This document shows, piece after piece, positions 20,901 through 32,572 of a stretch of 44,534 nucleotides of DNA. The stretch spans positions 1 through 44,534 of the forward strand of contig NZ_BMOE01000021.1 of assembly GCF_014646915.1 (NCBI RefSeq). The letters run 5' to 3'. The stretch is from Deinococcus aquiradiocola. Lineage in GTDB: Bacteria > Deinococcota > Deinococci > Deinococcales > Deinococcaceae. The translations under genes were made by a program, and so were the position numbers. The notes beneath the pieces are model-generated. The model was given only the letters and a program-made list of their open reading frames with translations. It was not told the DNA's origin and made no database searches. Within the stretch, counting starts at the first letter, position 1, and every line of letters starts with the position of its first letter.

Positions 20901-21031
20901 CGGTCTCATCCCAGATTGAGCTGAACTCTCGGAGTTCAGCCGAGCGAAGCGGGCACCAACAACTCCAGTTTTGAGGAGATGCACGGGATGCCGATGCTGT
21001 TTCCGGCATCCCTGGAATCGGATCAAGACCG
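20901..21031. repeat. Dispersed inverted-repeat element, copy 1 (MITE-like/small intergenic repeat)
   Basis: The 131-bp element shares about 110 bp with 38970-39090. Its ends pair (CGGTCT with AGACCG, then ATCC with GGAT and GATT with AATC), and it contains a 9-bp internal hairpin (GCTGAACTC, TCG, GAGTTCAGC at 20920-20940). Shared blocks include AGCCGAGCGAAGCG, GCACCAACAA and TTTCCGGCATCCCTGGAATC. It encodes nothing and lies between convergent genes, ending 2 nt from the stop of the minus-strand gene. Deinococcus genomes carry families of small intergenic repeats; membership is inferred. Confidence 0.8.
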
Positions 21032-21033
21032 TC

Positions 21034-21627
21034 CTACTCAGGTTTGACGCGGTCGAGGGTCCACAGGGCCGTGCCGAGCGCCGCGCCGTAGAAGACGTGC
21101 GCGCCCAGGCGGTTCAGGTGCCCGCTCGCGGGGCTGGACTTCGGGCCGTCCTGCAGGCCCAGAAGCGGCACGAGCGTCTCGTCGTTCAGGGCCCACAGGG
21201 CCGCGCCGAACGCCGCGCCCGTCAGGACGTTTGCGCCGGGCCGCCCGGAGTGCCGCGTGGTGAGCAGTCCGAAGGCCGCGCCGCTCAGGATGCCGAACCC
21301 CCAGTGGACGGCCTCGCTGAGCGCCGTGCGCGTGCCCTTTTCGGGCGTGCGGCCCGTGACGGTCGTGTACGCGATGCGGCCCATGGCGGCCGTGCTGGAC
21401 TCCCCGGGTTCGTGCGTCTGCCCGAACGGCGAGATGACGTTCACGTCCGCTTTCGGGCCGCTGTCCTTCTCGCCGCCGTCGCCGTCCTCGCTGGGGGGCG
21501 TGAGGAGCGGCGCGACGCGCACCCAGTACTGTCCCATGGCGAGCACGCCTGCCACGCCTGCCACGAGGCCCAGCAGCGTCCCACGGTAGGGATTCGGTTG
21601 CGGTTCACGGCGCAGGAAGCTGAACAT
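21034..21627 (-). CDS. Hypothetical membrane protein
   Basis: The 197-residue protein has a hydrophobic segment near residues 17-38 (GTLLGLVAGVAGVLAMGQYW), an acidic Gly/Ser linker (about 45-75), and a C-terminal half with small-residue-rich helices (HWGFGILSGAAFGLL, LTGAAFGAALWAL, FYGAALGTALWTL). The layout suggests an inner-membrane protein of four short helices. It resembles DUF1440-type proteins only in general shape. The ATG has a TAGCCT hexamer 5 nt upstream. Its stop codon touches the dispersed repeat. Confidence 0.65.
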   Translation of the reverse strand: MFSFLRREPQPNPYRGTLLGLVAGVAGVLAMGQYWVRVAPLLTPPSEDGDGGEKDSGPKADVNVISPFGQTHEPGESSTAAMGRIAYTTVTGRTPEKGTRTALSEAVHWGFGILSGAAFGLLTTRHSGRPGANVLTGAAFGAALWALNDETLVPLLGLQDGPKSSPASGHLNRLGAHVFYGAALGTALWTLDRVKPE

Positions 21628-21632
21628 GCTTC

Positions 21633-21638
21633 AGGCTA
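21633..21638 (-). promoter_or_regulatory. -10 hexamer of a probable leaderless promoter (21627 gene)
   Basis: TAGCCT on the minus strand, 5 nt before the ATG. Confidence 0.4.
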
Positions 21639-21712
21639 AGCGGGCGGACCGCGCGCACCATGAGAAGACGTTGACCGATCCCAGACGCGGCACAGCGAGG
21701 ACGGCGACGGCC

Positions 21713-22060
21713 CTACGCGGCCGGGAAGTCCTGCGAGAACACCGGCGGAACGGGCGGTTCACGCCGGACGCGCACGGCGAGTCGCGTGCCGACCCACGCG
21801 GCCAGCAGCGTGAAGAGCCACGGCACGATGCCGACCTCGTGCCCCGGCACGAACGCCCGGTGCACCTGATCCACGGCGGACGCCCACGCGGCCAGCGCCA
21901 GGCCGGACGCCCGCCCGCCCGTCCAGCGGGCCAGCAGCGCTCCCAGCAGCAGGTACAGGGCCACGTCCGCCAGCGTGCCCAGCGGGGCGGGCAGGATCAC
22001 ACCGCCCGTGGCGTACAGCCACGCGCCCGCCAGGGCCAGGATGGCCAGCAGGCCGCGCAT
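21713..22060 (-). CDS. VanZ-like small membrane protein
   Basis: The 115-residue protein has about four hydrophobic segments (LLAILALAGAWLYA, TLADVALYLLLGALLA, ASGLALAAWASAVDQ, VPWLFTLLAAWVGTRL). The DQVHRAFVPGHE stretch between helices fits VanZ-family proteins, in which an E/D-x-x-Q-x-F/H-x-x-R pattern is typical. The ATG shares one base with the TGA of the epimerase-like gene, so the two are coupled. VanZ proteins are often associated with glycopeptide response or envelope functions; its role here is unknown. Confidence 0.65.
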   Translation of the reverse strand: MRGLLAILALAGAWLYATGGVILPAPLGTLADVALYLLLGALLARWTGGRASGLALAAWASAVDQVHRAFVPGHEVGIVPWLFTLLAAWVGTRLAVRVRREPPVPPVFSQDFPAA

Positions 22061-22494
22061 CAGTGCGGGTGCTCCACCAGTTCGATCAGGGTGCCGCCGC
22101 CCCACTTCGGGTGCAGGAACGCCACGCGGCTCCCCGCCCGGCCGGGACGCGGCTCGGTGTTCAGGAACCGCGCGCCGAGCGCGGACAGGCGCGCGATCTC
22201 CGCCTCCAGGTGGGTCACGCGGAACGCGACGTGGTGCAGGCCCGGCCCGCGCTTCTGCAGGAACGCCGCGACGGGACTGGCGTCGTCCTGCGGTTCGAGC
22301 AGCTCGACGAGGGTGTCGCCCAGCACGAAGGCCCGCACGCGCACGCCCTGCGACGCGACGAGTTCGTCTTCCCCGTCGGTCGGCAGGCCCAGCGCCCGGT
22401 ACGGGACGCTGCCCTCGTCCAGCGAGGGCGTCACGATGGCGATGTGGTCGACCCGCGTCAGACCCGGCGGGGGGGTGGGAGGATTCGCGGTCAT
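22060..22494 (-). CDS. Methylmalonyl-CoA epimerase-like VOC family protein
   Basis: The 144-residue protein of the vicinal-oxygen-chelate fold has metal ligands in VDHIAIVTP, LVELLEPQ, GLHHVAFRV and LIELVEHPH, the arrangement of methylmalonyl-CoA epimerase, which interconverts (2R)- and (2S)-methylmalonyl-CoA before the B12-dependent mutase. TACGCT 6 nt before the ATG supports this start rather than one 11 codons upstream. It is followed by the VanZ-like gene with a 1-nt overlap. Other VOC functions (glyoxalase-like) are less likely but possible. Confidence 0.8.
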   Translation of the reverse strand: MTANPPTPPPGLTRVDHIAIVTPSLDEGSVPYRALGLPTDGEDELVASQGVRVRAFVLGDTLVELLEPQDDASPVAAFLQKRGPGLHHVAFRVTHLEAEIARLSALGARFLNTEPRPGRAGSRVAFLHPKWGGGTLIELVEHPH

Positions 22495-22500
22495 GCCGTC

Positions 22501-22506
22501 AGCGTA
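22501..22506 (-). promoter_or_regulatory. -10 hexamer of a probable leaderless promoter (epimerase-like gene)
   Basis: TACGCT on the minus strand, then gacggc, then ATG at 22494. Confidence 0.5.
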
Positions 22507-22553
22507 GCGCGCCCCGCCGCGCGGCACGACCGGTCACGCGGCCGGAGTGCGGT

Positions 22554-23552
22554 TCAGTTGCCGGTGAGCCACGTCGCGGCGCGCGCATCGTTCAGGCCGG
22601 TGGCGACGTCCGTGGCCTTCCACGTGCCCTGACTGAGGCCCAGCACCGTGTCGAGCTGCGTCAGGGTCGTGCCGGTCAGGGCGTACGCGTTCCCGTCCGG
22701 CGCGAACGTCACATCGCGCAGGTCGGTGAAGTAACTCGCGACGCCGCTCGTCGTGCCGTTCCAGACGGTGAGCGCCTGGTTGCCCGTCCCGCTCAGCCAC
22801 GCGGCCAGCAGGCGGTCCGAGCCGTACAGGCGGGTGGGCACGCCGTTCAGGACGGTGCTCTGCGAGAGGCTGCCGTCCGTCAGGCTCACCTGGCGAACCC
22901 CGGTGTTCGTGGCGGCGTACAGGCTGCTGCCGCGCATGGCGAGGTCGTACACGGTGGCCGACAGCGGCGGGTTCGTCACGATCTTCACGCCGTCCTGATC
23001 GGCGCGCAGCAGTTCGCTCCCGCCGCCCGTCGCGGGCCGTGCCAGCCACACGGCCTGATCGGTCGTGACGGCGAAGCGGCTGAGGTCGGGCGTGCTTGGG
23101 CTGGGTGGCGAGAGGGTCGCCACGAAGGCCAGCGAGCCGTCGGAACGGTACATCACCAGCGACTGCGCCGCGCCGGACCCGCAGTCCGACAGGGCCGCCA
23201 CCCGGTCGCGGGCGGGACTGGCGCGCAGGCGCACGTAGCAGGGCGTGATGCCGGTCGGCGCGGTGAGCGTCCGGACGCTCCCGAGCGCCGCGTCGCGCAG
23301 TTCGACGTGGTCCGTGAATGCCACCACGAGCTGCGACCCGCCCGGCAGGACCTCGGCGTCCACCGCCCCGGTCGTGCTCACGCGCGGGCCGGTCGCCGTG
23401 CCGGGCGTCACGACGCGGAGTTCCGTGCCGCCCGCGTTGACGAGGGCGACGCTGGTGGTGGACTGCGGTTCGGTCGTGCCGGTGCACGCGGCGAGCAGCA
23501 GCGGCGCGAGCAGCAGGGGCAGGTGGCGCAGGCGCGGGAACGGGGTCTTCAT
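22554..23552 (-). CDS. Lipoprotein with probable beta-propeller-like repeats
   Basis: The 332-residue protein begins with a lipoprotein signal peptide; the lipobox LLAAC predicts acylation of Cys at about residue 22. The rest has repeating beta-rich stretches with V-x-L and W motifs (for example [11 protein letters not shown] and [12 protein letters not shown]), suggesting a propeller-like fold, but I do not recognise the family. GGAGTG 5 nt before the ATG at 23552 serves as ribosome binding site. It is divergent from the ECF sigma gene, with an 18-bp tandem repeat in between. Confidence 0.6.
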   Translation of the reverse strand: MKTPFPRLRHLPLLLAPLLLAACTGTTEPQSTTSVALVNAGGTELRVVTPGTATGPRVSTTGAVDAEVLPGGSQLVVAFTDHVELRDAALGSVRTLTAPTGITPCYVRLRASPARDRVAALSDCGSGAAQSLVMYRSDGSLAFVATLSPPSPSTPDLSRFAVTTDQAVWLARPATGGGSELLRADQDGVKIVTNPPLSATVYDLAMRGSSLYAATNTGVRQVSLTDGSLSQSTVLNGVPTRLYGSDRLLAAWLSGTGNQALTVWNGTTSGVASYFTDLRDVTFAPDGNAYALTGTTLTQLDTVLGLSQGTWKATDVATGLNDARAATWLTGN

Positions 23553-23631
23553 GGTCACTCCTGGGGTGGGGGCGGGGGGCCGGTTTCCTCCAGCATGCCG
23601 CAGGTGCATGGGAGTGTGTTCAGAAGCGGCA

Positions 23632-23703
23632 GGCGGGCCGGGGGGACAGGGCGGGCCGGGGGGACAGGGCAGGCCAGGGGAACAGGGCAGGACGGGAGGA
23701 CAA
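23632..23703. repeat. Tandem repeat, four units of 18 bp
   Basis: Units begin at 23632, 23650, 23668 and 23686. The first two are identical (ggcgggccggggggacag) and the later two diverge. It lies between divergent genes, upstream of the sigma gene promoter motif. Confidence 0.85.
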
Positions 23704-23711
23704 TGCGGGCA

Positions 23712-23739
23712 GGGAACTTCCGGACCGTTCACGGCATCC
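23712..23739 (+). promoter_or_regulatory. ECF-type promoter motif before the sigma factor gene
   Basis: GGGAACTTCCGG (23712-23723), 10 bp, GCATCC (23734-23739). GGAACTT is a typical ECF -35 element. The same arrangement with identical spacing stands at 25554-25581, upstream of the DUF1800 gene. Confidence 0.55.
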
Positions 23740-23778
23740 AACAGACAGGGGCCGGGAAGGGACGGCCCCCACCCCCGC

Positions 23779-24324
23779 ATGAACGACCTCACGGACACGC
23801 AACTCATCGCGCTGGCAGCCCGCCAGGACGCGGCGTTCGAGGTGCTCGTGCGTCGGCACGCGCCGCGCGTGCACGCCCTCGCGAGCCACATGGTGGGGGC
23901 GGGCAGTGCCGACGACGTGGTGCAGGAGGTGTTCCTGAGCGTGCACCGTCACCTGAGGTCCTTCCGGGGAGACGCACAGTTCACGACGTGGCTGCACCGC
24001 GTCGCCCTGAACGCCTGTTACGGCCTGCTGCGCAGACGGCAGCCGGACGCGCTGTCGGACGTGCCGGAACCGTCCAGTCCGCTCGACCCGGTCGGGACAA
24101 GTGAGACGCTGCAGCTGCGCGAGCGGCTCGCGTGGGCGCTGGCGCAGCTGCCGCACGATCAGCGCGAGGCGGTGACGCTGCGGGAACTGTCGGGCCTGGA
24201 GTATGCCGCCATCGCGGAGATCACGGGGGTGGAGGTGGGGACCGTGAAGTCCCGCATCGCGCGGGGCCGCAGTGCCCTGCGGGACCTGCTGAGCGCGCGG
24301 GGCGTGACGGTGGGCAGCACGTGA
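23779..24324 (+). CDS. ECF-family RNA polymerase sigma factor
   Basis: The 181-residue protein has sigma region 2 ([17 protein letters not shown] to [22 protein letters not shown] and [21 protein letters not shown]) and region 4 ([27 protein letters not shown] to [19 protein letters not shown]). This is the standard extracytoplasmic-function layout. A small membrane protein and an RseB-like protein follow, forming a sigma/anti-sigma/sensor module. The repeated GGGAACTTCCGG promoter suggests that it drives itself and the 25630-28627 genes. Confidence 0.92.
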   Translation: MNDLTDTQLIALAARQDAAFEVLVRRHAPRVHALASHMVGAGSADDVVQEVFLSVHRHLRSFRGDAQFTTWLHRVALNACYGLLRRRQPDALSDVPEPSSPLDPVGTSETLQLRERLAWALAQLPHDQREAVTLRELSGLEYAAIAEITGVEVGTVKSRIARGRSALRDLLSARGVTVGST

Positions 24325-24391
24325 GCCCTCCCCCGCCGCCCTGCCCGGACCGCACACCGCCCGCCCACCCGGACCGTCAGAGGAGAACGAA

Positions 24392-24688
24392 GTGAACGAA
24401 GACCTGCACCACCTGCCCGCCGAAGCCCGGCGTGGCGACGACACGGAACTGGACGACTTGGACACGCTGTTCGCGGCGGCCCGGACGTACACGCCCGCCG
24501 ATCTGGGGGCCGCCGACCGCTTCCTGACGGCCCGCCGGGCACGGGGGCGACAGAGGCGGGTGTGGGCGAGCGCCGTGCTGGGCCTCGCGGCCGCGCTGGG
24601 CGGCCTGACGCTGCTGCGGCCCGCACCGGCCCTCCCGGCGAGCGCCGCGTACTCCGTGTACCACTCGGCGCTGGGGGAGGGCTGGTGA
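24392..24688 (+). CDS. Small single-pass membrane protein, candidate anti-sigma factor
   Basis: The 98-residue protein has an acidic N-terminal half and one hydrophobic segment (about 57-76, RVWASAVLGLAAALGGLTLL) preceded by Arg-rich residues, so the N-terminus should face the cytoplasm. It has the position expected of an anti-sigma factor but no zinc anti-sigma H-x-x-x-C-x-x-C motif. AGGAG at 24381-24385 and the GTG at 24392 define the start. Its end overlaps the next gene by 4 bp. The function is inferred from context. Confidence 0.6.
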   Translation: MNEDLHHLPAEARRGDDTELDDLDTLFAAARTYTPADLGAADRFLTARRARGRQRRVWASAVLGLAAALGGLTLLRPAPALPASAAYSVYHSALGEGW

Positions 24689-25590
24689 GCGCCCTGACGC
24701 CGTCCGTTCCCGCGCGCCGGGCCGCGCGTGCGGCGTGGCTGGCCGTGCTGGTCCTGCTGGCGGGCGCGCCCGCGCTTGCCGCCGCGCCCGCCAGTGTCCC
24801 ACCGGCTGTGTCACCCTCCTCCGCCGCACCTCCCACCGTCACACCCGCCCCGGCCGCCACGCCCACCGAGGCGCTCCTGAGCGCCCTGCGCCGCGCCCGG
24901 CAGGCCGAGGTGCGCGGCGCGGCCGTGCTGGAACTGGTGTTTCCGCCGGGCGGCACACCCACCCGCCGCGCGGCCGCCCTGCCGCACCTGAGCGCCGTGC
25001 CGGGCCTCGTGCGCCGCAACTACACCGTCACCGTCACGCCCGGCACCGTCGCGGGCCGCGCCGCGTGGCGGTACGCGCTCACGCCCACCAACCCGCTCGC
25101 GGCCCGCTGGACCGTCTGGGTGGACCGCCGCTGGAACCTGCCGCTCGCGTACCAGGAACGCATGCCGGACGGCCGCCTCGCCCGGCGCGCCGAACTGCTC
25201 GGCGTGACCGGCCAGCCCGCCACGCTCCCCGCCGCCCTGCCTGCCCCGGCCGTCCCGGCGGGCCTGCGCCGCGCCCTGCTGGCGGGCCTGCCGGGCCTGA
25301 AGCTGCCGGACGGCTTCGAGCCGCTCAGCGTCCGCACGGCCGACACCGGCGACACCGAAGTTCTCCTCGGGGACGGACTGAACGTGCTGGCGCTCGTCGT
25401 GTCGCGCCGCAGCGTGCAGCCCGCGAGCGGCGTCGCCGTCCGGCGGATCGGCCCGCAGTCCGTGTGGCTGGTCGGGAACCTGCCGCAGTCGGCCCTGCAG
25501 GACGCGCTGAGCGGCGTGCGGCGCGTGAACGCGCAGGCCGTGCAGGCCCTCCCGGGAACTTCCGGCCCTCCGGCCGCATCTGATCAGTAG
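24685..25590 (+). CDS. RseB/MucB-like or lipoprotein-sorting-type exported protein
   Basis: The 301-residue protein has a signal peptide (about 8-32, ending ALAAAP), an Ala/Pro-rich stretch, then a domain with RNYTVTVTPGTVAGRAAWRYALTP (in two parts) and VWVDRRWNLPLAYQERMPDG, the pattern of the RseB/LolA-like half-barrel fold. RseB proteins sense lipoprotein or envelope stress and protect the anti-sigma factor. The GTG overlaps the preceding stop (GTGA). The 3' end of the gene contains the second ECF promoter motif (25554-25581). Confidence 0.7.
   Translation: MSALTPSVPARRAARAAWLAVLVLLAGAPALAAAPASVPPAVSPSSAAPPTVTPAPAATPTEALLSALRRARQAEVRGAAVLELVFPPGGTPTRRAAALPHLSAVPGLVRRNYTVTVTPGTVAGRAAWRYALTPTNPLAARWTVWVDRRWNLPLAYQERMPDGRLARRAELLGVTGQPATLPAALPAPAVPAGLRRALLAGLPGLKLPDGFEPLSVRTADTGDTEVLLGDGLNVLALVVSRRSVQPASGVAVRRIGPQSVWLVGNLPQSALQDALSGVRRVNAQAVQALPGTSGPPAASDQ
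25554..25581 (+). promoter_or_regulatory. ECF-type promoter motif before the DUF1800 operon
   Basis: GGGAACTTCCGG (25554-25565), 10 bp, GCATCT (25576-25581). It matches the sigma gene motif in the 12-mer, the spacing and the GCATC core, and lies inside the end of the RseB-like coding region. Confidence 0.55.
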
Positions 25591-25629
25591 ACGCGACCCC
25601 ACCCCACCGTCCGCCCCCCGAGGAGACCC

Positions 25630-26913
<1,284 letters not shown>

Positions 26914-26981
26914 CCGCCTGAGGCCCCCGCCCTCCAGGCGGCCACGGCCCCGTGACCGACCCCCCTCCCAAGGAGAACCGC

Positions 26982-28169
26982 ATGTCCGACCTCGACCTGA
27001 ACCGCCGCGACTTCCTCAAGATCTCCGCCGTGGCCGCGTACACCATCTCCGGCATGCCGGGCTTCCTGGCCCGAGCGGCCGCGCAGGCCAGCGGCGGCAA
27101 GACGCTCGTCGTGGTGCAGCTCACCGGCGGCAACGACGGCCTGAACACCCTGGTGCCGTACAGCAACGGCGCGTACTACGCCGCGCGCCCCAACATCGCC
27201 ATCCCGAAAAGCGACGTGCTGACCCTCAACCGCGACCTCGGCATGCACCCGGCCCTCAAACCCCTGATGGGCCTGTGGGACGCCGGGCAGCTCGCGTGGA
27301 TGGAGAACGTCGGCTACCCCAACCCCAACCGCAGTCACTTCGCCAGCATGGCGATCTGGCACACGGCCGACCCCTCCCAGGCGAGCAGCGAAGGCTGGAT
27401 CGGCCGCATCTCCGAACAGATCGGCGACCCGTTCTGCGCCAGCAACATCGGCACGTCCACGCCCCTCGCGCTCGTCGCGCAGCAGTACGCACTGCCCACC
27501 ATCGACAGCGTCGACAACTTCCAGCTGAAGCTCCCGGCGGGCGTGCAGGACGCCTTCGACGCGATGCTCGGCACGCCCCGTGACGGCGAGGCCGCGTACC
27601 TGCAGCAGGCGACGCGCGCCATGCTGAAACACACCGCGACCGTGCAGGCCAACATCGGCAGGTACCGCGCGGGCACCACGTACCCCGACAGCAAGTTCGC
27701 GGGCCAGATGAAGGACATCGCGCGCCTCATCGCGTCCGGCACCGGGCAGCGGGTGCTGTACACGTCGCTCGGCAGCTTCGACACGCACGCCGGGCAGCGC
27801 GCCGACCAGGACCGCCTGCTCACCGAACTCGCCGAGGGCCTCAAGGCCTTCTACGCCGACTTGGAAGCGCAGGGCCTCGCGGACAACGTGGTCGTGATGG
27901 GCTTCAGCGAGTTCGGGCGGCGCGTCGCCGAGAACGACAGCGCGGGCACCGACCACGGCGAGGGCAGCGTGATGTTCGCGCTCGGGCGCGGCGTGAAGGG
28001 CGGCGTGCACGGCGACAGCCCCGACCTGGAGCACCTGAACCAGGGCGACGTGATCTACAGGCAGGACTTCCGGGGCGTGTACGCCGAGGCGCTCAACGGC
28101 TGGCTGAACCTCGACGCGCGCCGGATCCTGGGCGGCGACTTCCGCGGCCCCGGCTGGCTCGCCTCGTGA
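26982..28169 (+). CDS. DUF1501 family protein with Tat-type signal
   Basis: The 395-residue protein starts [20 protein letters not shown], a twin-arginine export signal (NRRDFLK). DUF1501 proteins belong to the alkaline-phosphatase/sulfatase-like superfamily; family motifs visible are [39 protein letters not shown] and [26 protein letters not shown] sets the start at 26982 rather than ten codons upstream. The gene follows DUF1800 and overlaps the cytochrome-like gene by 4 bp. The substrate is unknown. Confidence 0.9.
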   Translation: MSDLDLNRRDFLKISAVAAYTISGMPGFLARAAAQASGGKTLVVVQLTGGNDGLNTLVPYSNGAYYAARPNIAIPKSDVLTLNRDLGMHPALKPLMGLWDAGQLAWMENVGYPNPNRSHFASMAIWHTADPSQASSEGWIGRISEQIGDPFCASNIGTSTPLALVAQQYALPTIDSVDNFQLKLPAGVQDAFDAMLGTPRDGEAAYLQQATRAMLKHTATVQANIGRYRAGTTYPDSKFAGQMKDIARLIASGTGQRVLYTSLGSFDTHAGQRADQDRLLTELAEGLKAFYADLEAQGLADNVVVMGFSEFGRRVAENDSAGTDHGEGSVMFALGRGVKGGVHGDSPDLEHLNQGDVIYRQDFRGVYAEALNGWLNLDARRILGGDFRGPGWLAS

Positions 28170-28627
28170 GGCGCATCCTGCCGCTGCTGGCGGCCGCCGC
28201 GCTCGGCACGCTGGGCGGCACGCTCGCCATGCCGCAGTTCCGCGCGGCAGCCATCGTGCAGCTGCACTACGACAAGCTCGACCCGCTCTGGCAGTACTCC
28301 GGCAAGGTCATGAGCTGCACCTTCTGCCACGTCGGCAAGGGCGGCGGCGCGCCGTGGAACCCCTTCGGTCAGGCGCTGCAGAAGGGCTTCGCCAGCAACC
28401 CCAGGGCGAACTTCTCGCAGGTGCTGTCCGCGGTGCTGCAGGCGAACGGCGACGCGGACGGCGACGGCTACCCGGACGCCGTCGAGATCTTCGCCCGCAC
28501 CCTGCCGGGCGATCCCGCCAGCCACCCGGACCGCCCGCTGGCAGAAGTGCAGGCCGAGTACGACGCGGCGGGCGGCGCGGCCCAGTACGCCCCCCCGAAA
28601 GGTCAGGGCGCGCCGAAAGGCAGGTGA
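28166..28627 (+). CDS. Exported single-haem c-type cytochrome-like protein with Ca-binding loop
   Basis: The 153-residue protein has an N-terminal hydrophobic segment ([20 protein letters not shown]) for export and one CTFCH haem-attachment motif at about residue 51-55. [12 protein letters not shown] (about 97-108) is a calcium-loop motif as in thrombospondin type 3 or EF-hand-like proteins. The GTG overlaps the DUF1501 stop. Position with DUF1800/DUF1501 suggests a common envelope complex, possibly with electron transfer; no axial ligand partner or family is certain. Confidence 0.7.
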   Translation: MRRILPLLAAAALGTLGGTLAMPQFRAAAIVQLHYDKLDPLWQYSGKVMSCTFCHVGKGGGAPWNPFGQALQKGFASNPRANFSQVLSAVLQANGDADGDGYPDAVEIFARTLPGDPASHPDRPLAEVQAEYDAAGGAAQYAPPKGQGAPKGR

Positions 28628-28685
28628 GCCGGACGGGTCGGCGCGGTGACCGTGCACGGGACGGAATCCGGCTGAAACGGTGTGG

Positions 28686-28691
28686 AATACT
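28686..28691 (+). promoter_or_regulatory. -10 hexamer of a probable leaderless promoter (VanW protein)
   Basis: AATACT, then 6 nt (cggggc), then ATG at 28698. Confidence 0.5.
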
Positions 28692-28697
28692 CGGGGC

Positions 28698-30161
28698 ATG
28701 AAGCGCCCAGTCCTCGCGTTGCTCGTCTCGGCCCTGCTGGCCGGGGCGCTCGCCCAGTCCACCACGCCTGACCCGCAACCCCTGCCGCCCGCTGCGCCCG
28801 CCGACCCTGCGGTGCCCGCCGATCCCACTGTGCCTGCCGATCCTGCCGTCCCGGTCGTGCCGGTGGACGTGCCGCCCCTGCCGGAACCGCAGCCCGCCCC
28901 GACGCCGACGCCGACGCCGGACGCGCCCGTGACGCCAGCGCCCCTCCCGCTCCCCACGCCCGACCCGGCCCCCGCCCCGCTTCCCGCCCCGGCCACCCCC
29001 ACCCCGGGCGTCACCGTGCCCGCCCAGCCGGTCCCCGCGCCCGCCGCGCCCACGCCCGGCGTGACGGTCCCCGTGCCCACCCCGGACCTGACGCTCGTGC
29101 TGGACGCGCCCCTCAAACTCCTGCAGGACGGCAGGCCCGTGACCGGCAGCGCCCGCCAGACCCTCGTGATTCCCGGCGAGCGCGTCGCCGTCCTGCGGCG
29201 CGGCGGGGTCGTCACGACCAGCCTGGAGGCCGACCTGCGCGCCTTCGCCCGCAAGGTCGGCAGCGCCCCGCAGGACGCGCGCTTCGAGGCGTACCCGAGC
29301 GGCTGGACGCTGGTGCAGCGGGACGGCGTGACGGTGGACCTCGACAGGTCACGCGCCACCCTGCTCGCCGCCCTCAAGAACCCTGCCACGCGCACCGTCG
29401 CCCTCACGTTCAGCACCCAGGCGCCCGCCCGCACCCTGAACTTTTTCGTCTCGAAGGGCGTCACGACCTTCCTCGCGACCGGACAGACGAACTATTACGG
29501 CTCCAGCCGCGCGCGCATCACGAACATCCACGTCGGCGCGAGCCGCTTCAAGGACCGCATGTTCGAAGGCAGGACCTTCTCCTTCAACACCTTCCTGGGC
29601 GACATCAGCGAGAAGACGGGCTTCGTGCCGGGCCTCGTGATCGCCGGGGACCGCACCGCGACCGGCGTGGGCGGCGGCATCTGCCAGGTGAGCAGCACCG
29701 TGTTCCGCGCCCTGTACGGCGCCGGACTGCCCATCGTGGAGCGCCGCAACCACTCGTACCAGGTGCACTACTACGACCCGCAGGGCATGGACGCCACCAT
29801 CTACCAGCCGAGCCAGGACCTGCGCTTCGCCAACGACACGGGCGGCGCCCTGTGGTTCCAGACCGACTGGGACGACGCGCACGCCCGCCTCACCGTCAAC
29901 GTGTTCGGCGCGCCGCGCGACTACACCGTGAGTGTCGCGCGGCCCGTCACGCTCAGCACCACGCCCTCCCCCGCCGACCGCCTCATCCCCGACCCGACCC
30001 TGCCGGCCGGACAGCGCCGTCAGGTGGACTGGGCCGCGCCCGGCGCGCAGATCCGCGTGACGCGCAGCTTCCTGCGGGACGGCAAGGTCTTCAGGACCGA
30101 CACCATGAACAGCACCTACGTCCCCTGGCCGAACATCTACATGGTCGGCACCCGCAAGTAA
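28698..30161 (+). CDS. VanW family protein with Pro-rich linker
   Basis: The 487-residue protein has a signal peptide (about 1-19, ending ALAQS), then a long Pro/Ala/Thr-rich stretch to about residue 125, and a C-terminal VanW domain. The domain is recognised by [54 protein letters not shown] and [20 protein letters not shown] (in parts). VanW proteins are envelope proteins associated with peptidoglycan or spore-coat processes, function unclear. The leaderless ATG at 28698 is preferred over one six codons earlier. A terminator hairpin follows. Confidence 0.85.
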   Translation: MKRPVLALLVSALLAGALAQSTTPDPQPLPPAAPADPAVPADPTVPADPAVPVVPVDVPPLPEPQPAPTPTPTPDAPVTPAPLPLPTPDPAPAPLPAPATPTPGVTVPAQPVPAPAAPTPGVTVPVPTPDLTLVLDAPLKLLQDGRPVTGSARQTLVIPGERVAVLRRGGVVTTSLEADLRAFARKVGSAPQDARFEAYPSGWTLVQRDGVTVDLDRSRATLLAALKNPATRTVALTFSTQAPARTLNFFVSKGVTTFLATGQTNYYGSSRARITNIHVGASRFKDRMFEGRTFSFNTFLGDISEKTGFVPGLVIAGDRTATGVGGGICQVSSTVFRALYGAGLPIVERRNHSYQVHYYDPQGMDATIYQPSQDLRFANDTGGALWFQTDWDDAHARLTVNVFGAPRDYTVSVARPVTLSTTPSPADRLIPDPTLPAGQRRQVDWAAPGAQIRVTRSFLRDGKVFRTDTMNSTYVPWPNIYMVGTRK

Positions 30162-30184
30162 ACGGCGCCGCACCGTGGCAGCAG

Positions 30185-30220
30185 GGCGGGCGCATTCCCT
30201 CCAGGGTGAATGCGCCCGCC
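30185..30220. terminator. Bidirectional terminator hairpin between VanW and parB genes
   Basis: Perfect 13-bp stem GGCGGGCGCATTC/GAATGCGCCCGCC with a 10-nt loop between convergent genes. A T-rich tail is weak on both sides. Confidence 0.6.
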
Positions 30221-30244
30221 TGCGCGTTCCGGCTCAGTCCGGGT

Positions 30245-31841
<1,597 letters not shown>

Positions 31842-31849
31842 GCTGGGTG

Positions 31850-32572
31850 TCAGAATAGCGGAGTTTTGGCGGGCACGCCGTCCAGCCTCGGGAAGCGGTT
31901 GGGGGTGGGCCGTGTCTTGCGGATCAGGACCAGGGTGCGAGGGTCGCCCAGCACCGGCAGCGTGAACGGCACGGCGCGCAGCAGTTCGCCGCCCACCACG
32001 CCGGCCGCCCGCATGCCCGCCTCGAGTTCCTCGTCGCGCAGCGGTCCCTTCTGGGCGATCAGGACTCCGCCCACGCGCAGCAGCGGCAGGCAGAGTTCGG
32101 TCAACACGGGGAGGGCGCTCACGGCGCGCGTCACGACGCGGTCGAAGCTGGCGCGCGTCTCGGGGTCGCGGCCCAGCGCCTCGGCACGGCCCGCGACGGC
32201 GCGGGCGTTCGGGACGGGCACCTCCCCGATGGCCTGCGTGACGAAGGCGATCTTCTTGCGGGTGGCGTCCAGCAGCGTGAACTGCAGGTCGGGCCGCGCC
32301 ATGGCGAGCGGCATGCCGGGGAAGCCCGCGCCCGTCCCCAGGTCGAGGACCGTGTGCGGGCCGTCCAGTTCGCCGCTCAGCAGGCAGCTGAGCGAATCGA
32401 CGTAGTGCTTGAGGATGATGTCGCGTTCGTCGGTGATGGCCGTCAGGTTGGTGCGCTGGCTCGCCTCACGGAACAGGTCGTGAAAGCGCGAGAACAGCTC
32501 CAGCCGTTCCCCGAGGTCCACGCTGAGGTCCTGGGCCGCCTGACGCAGCAGTTCGCGTCCCTCGGGGGTCAC
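31850..32572 (-). CDS. rsmG: 16S rRNA (guanine(527)-N(7))-methyltransferase
   Basis: The 240-residue SAM-dependent enzyme methylates G527 in the 530 loop of 16S rRNA. The motif [16 protein letters not shown] (SAM binding) and the preceding [19 protein letters not shown] are diagnostic for RsmG. The GTG overlaps the stop of the small LAGLIDADG-like gene by 4 bp (GTGA). Its place before parA and after mnmG is a classic arrangement near bacterial origins. Confidence 0.95.
   Translation of the reverse strand: MTPEGRELLRQAAQDLSVDLGERLELFSRFHDLFREASQRTNLTAITDERDIILKHYVDSLSCLLSGELDGPHTVLDLGTGAGFPGMPLAMARPDLQFTLLDATRKKIAFVTQAIGEVPVPNARAVAGRAEALGRDPETRASFDRVVTRAVSALPVLTELCLPLLRVGGVLIAQKGPLRDEELEAGMRAAGVVGGELLRAVPFTLPVLGDPRTLVLIRKTRPTPNRFPRLDGVPAKTPLF

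Noticed and set aside
23632..23703. CRISPR array
   Set aside because: Units are contiguous 18-bp repeats with no spacers and no cas genes nearby.
23552..23891. N-terminal extension of the lipoprotein with collagen-like Pro-Gly repeats
   Set aside because: It is the antisense reading of the 18-bp tandem repeat; the lipobox and GGAGTG support the start at 23552.
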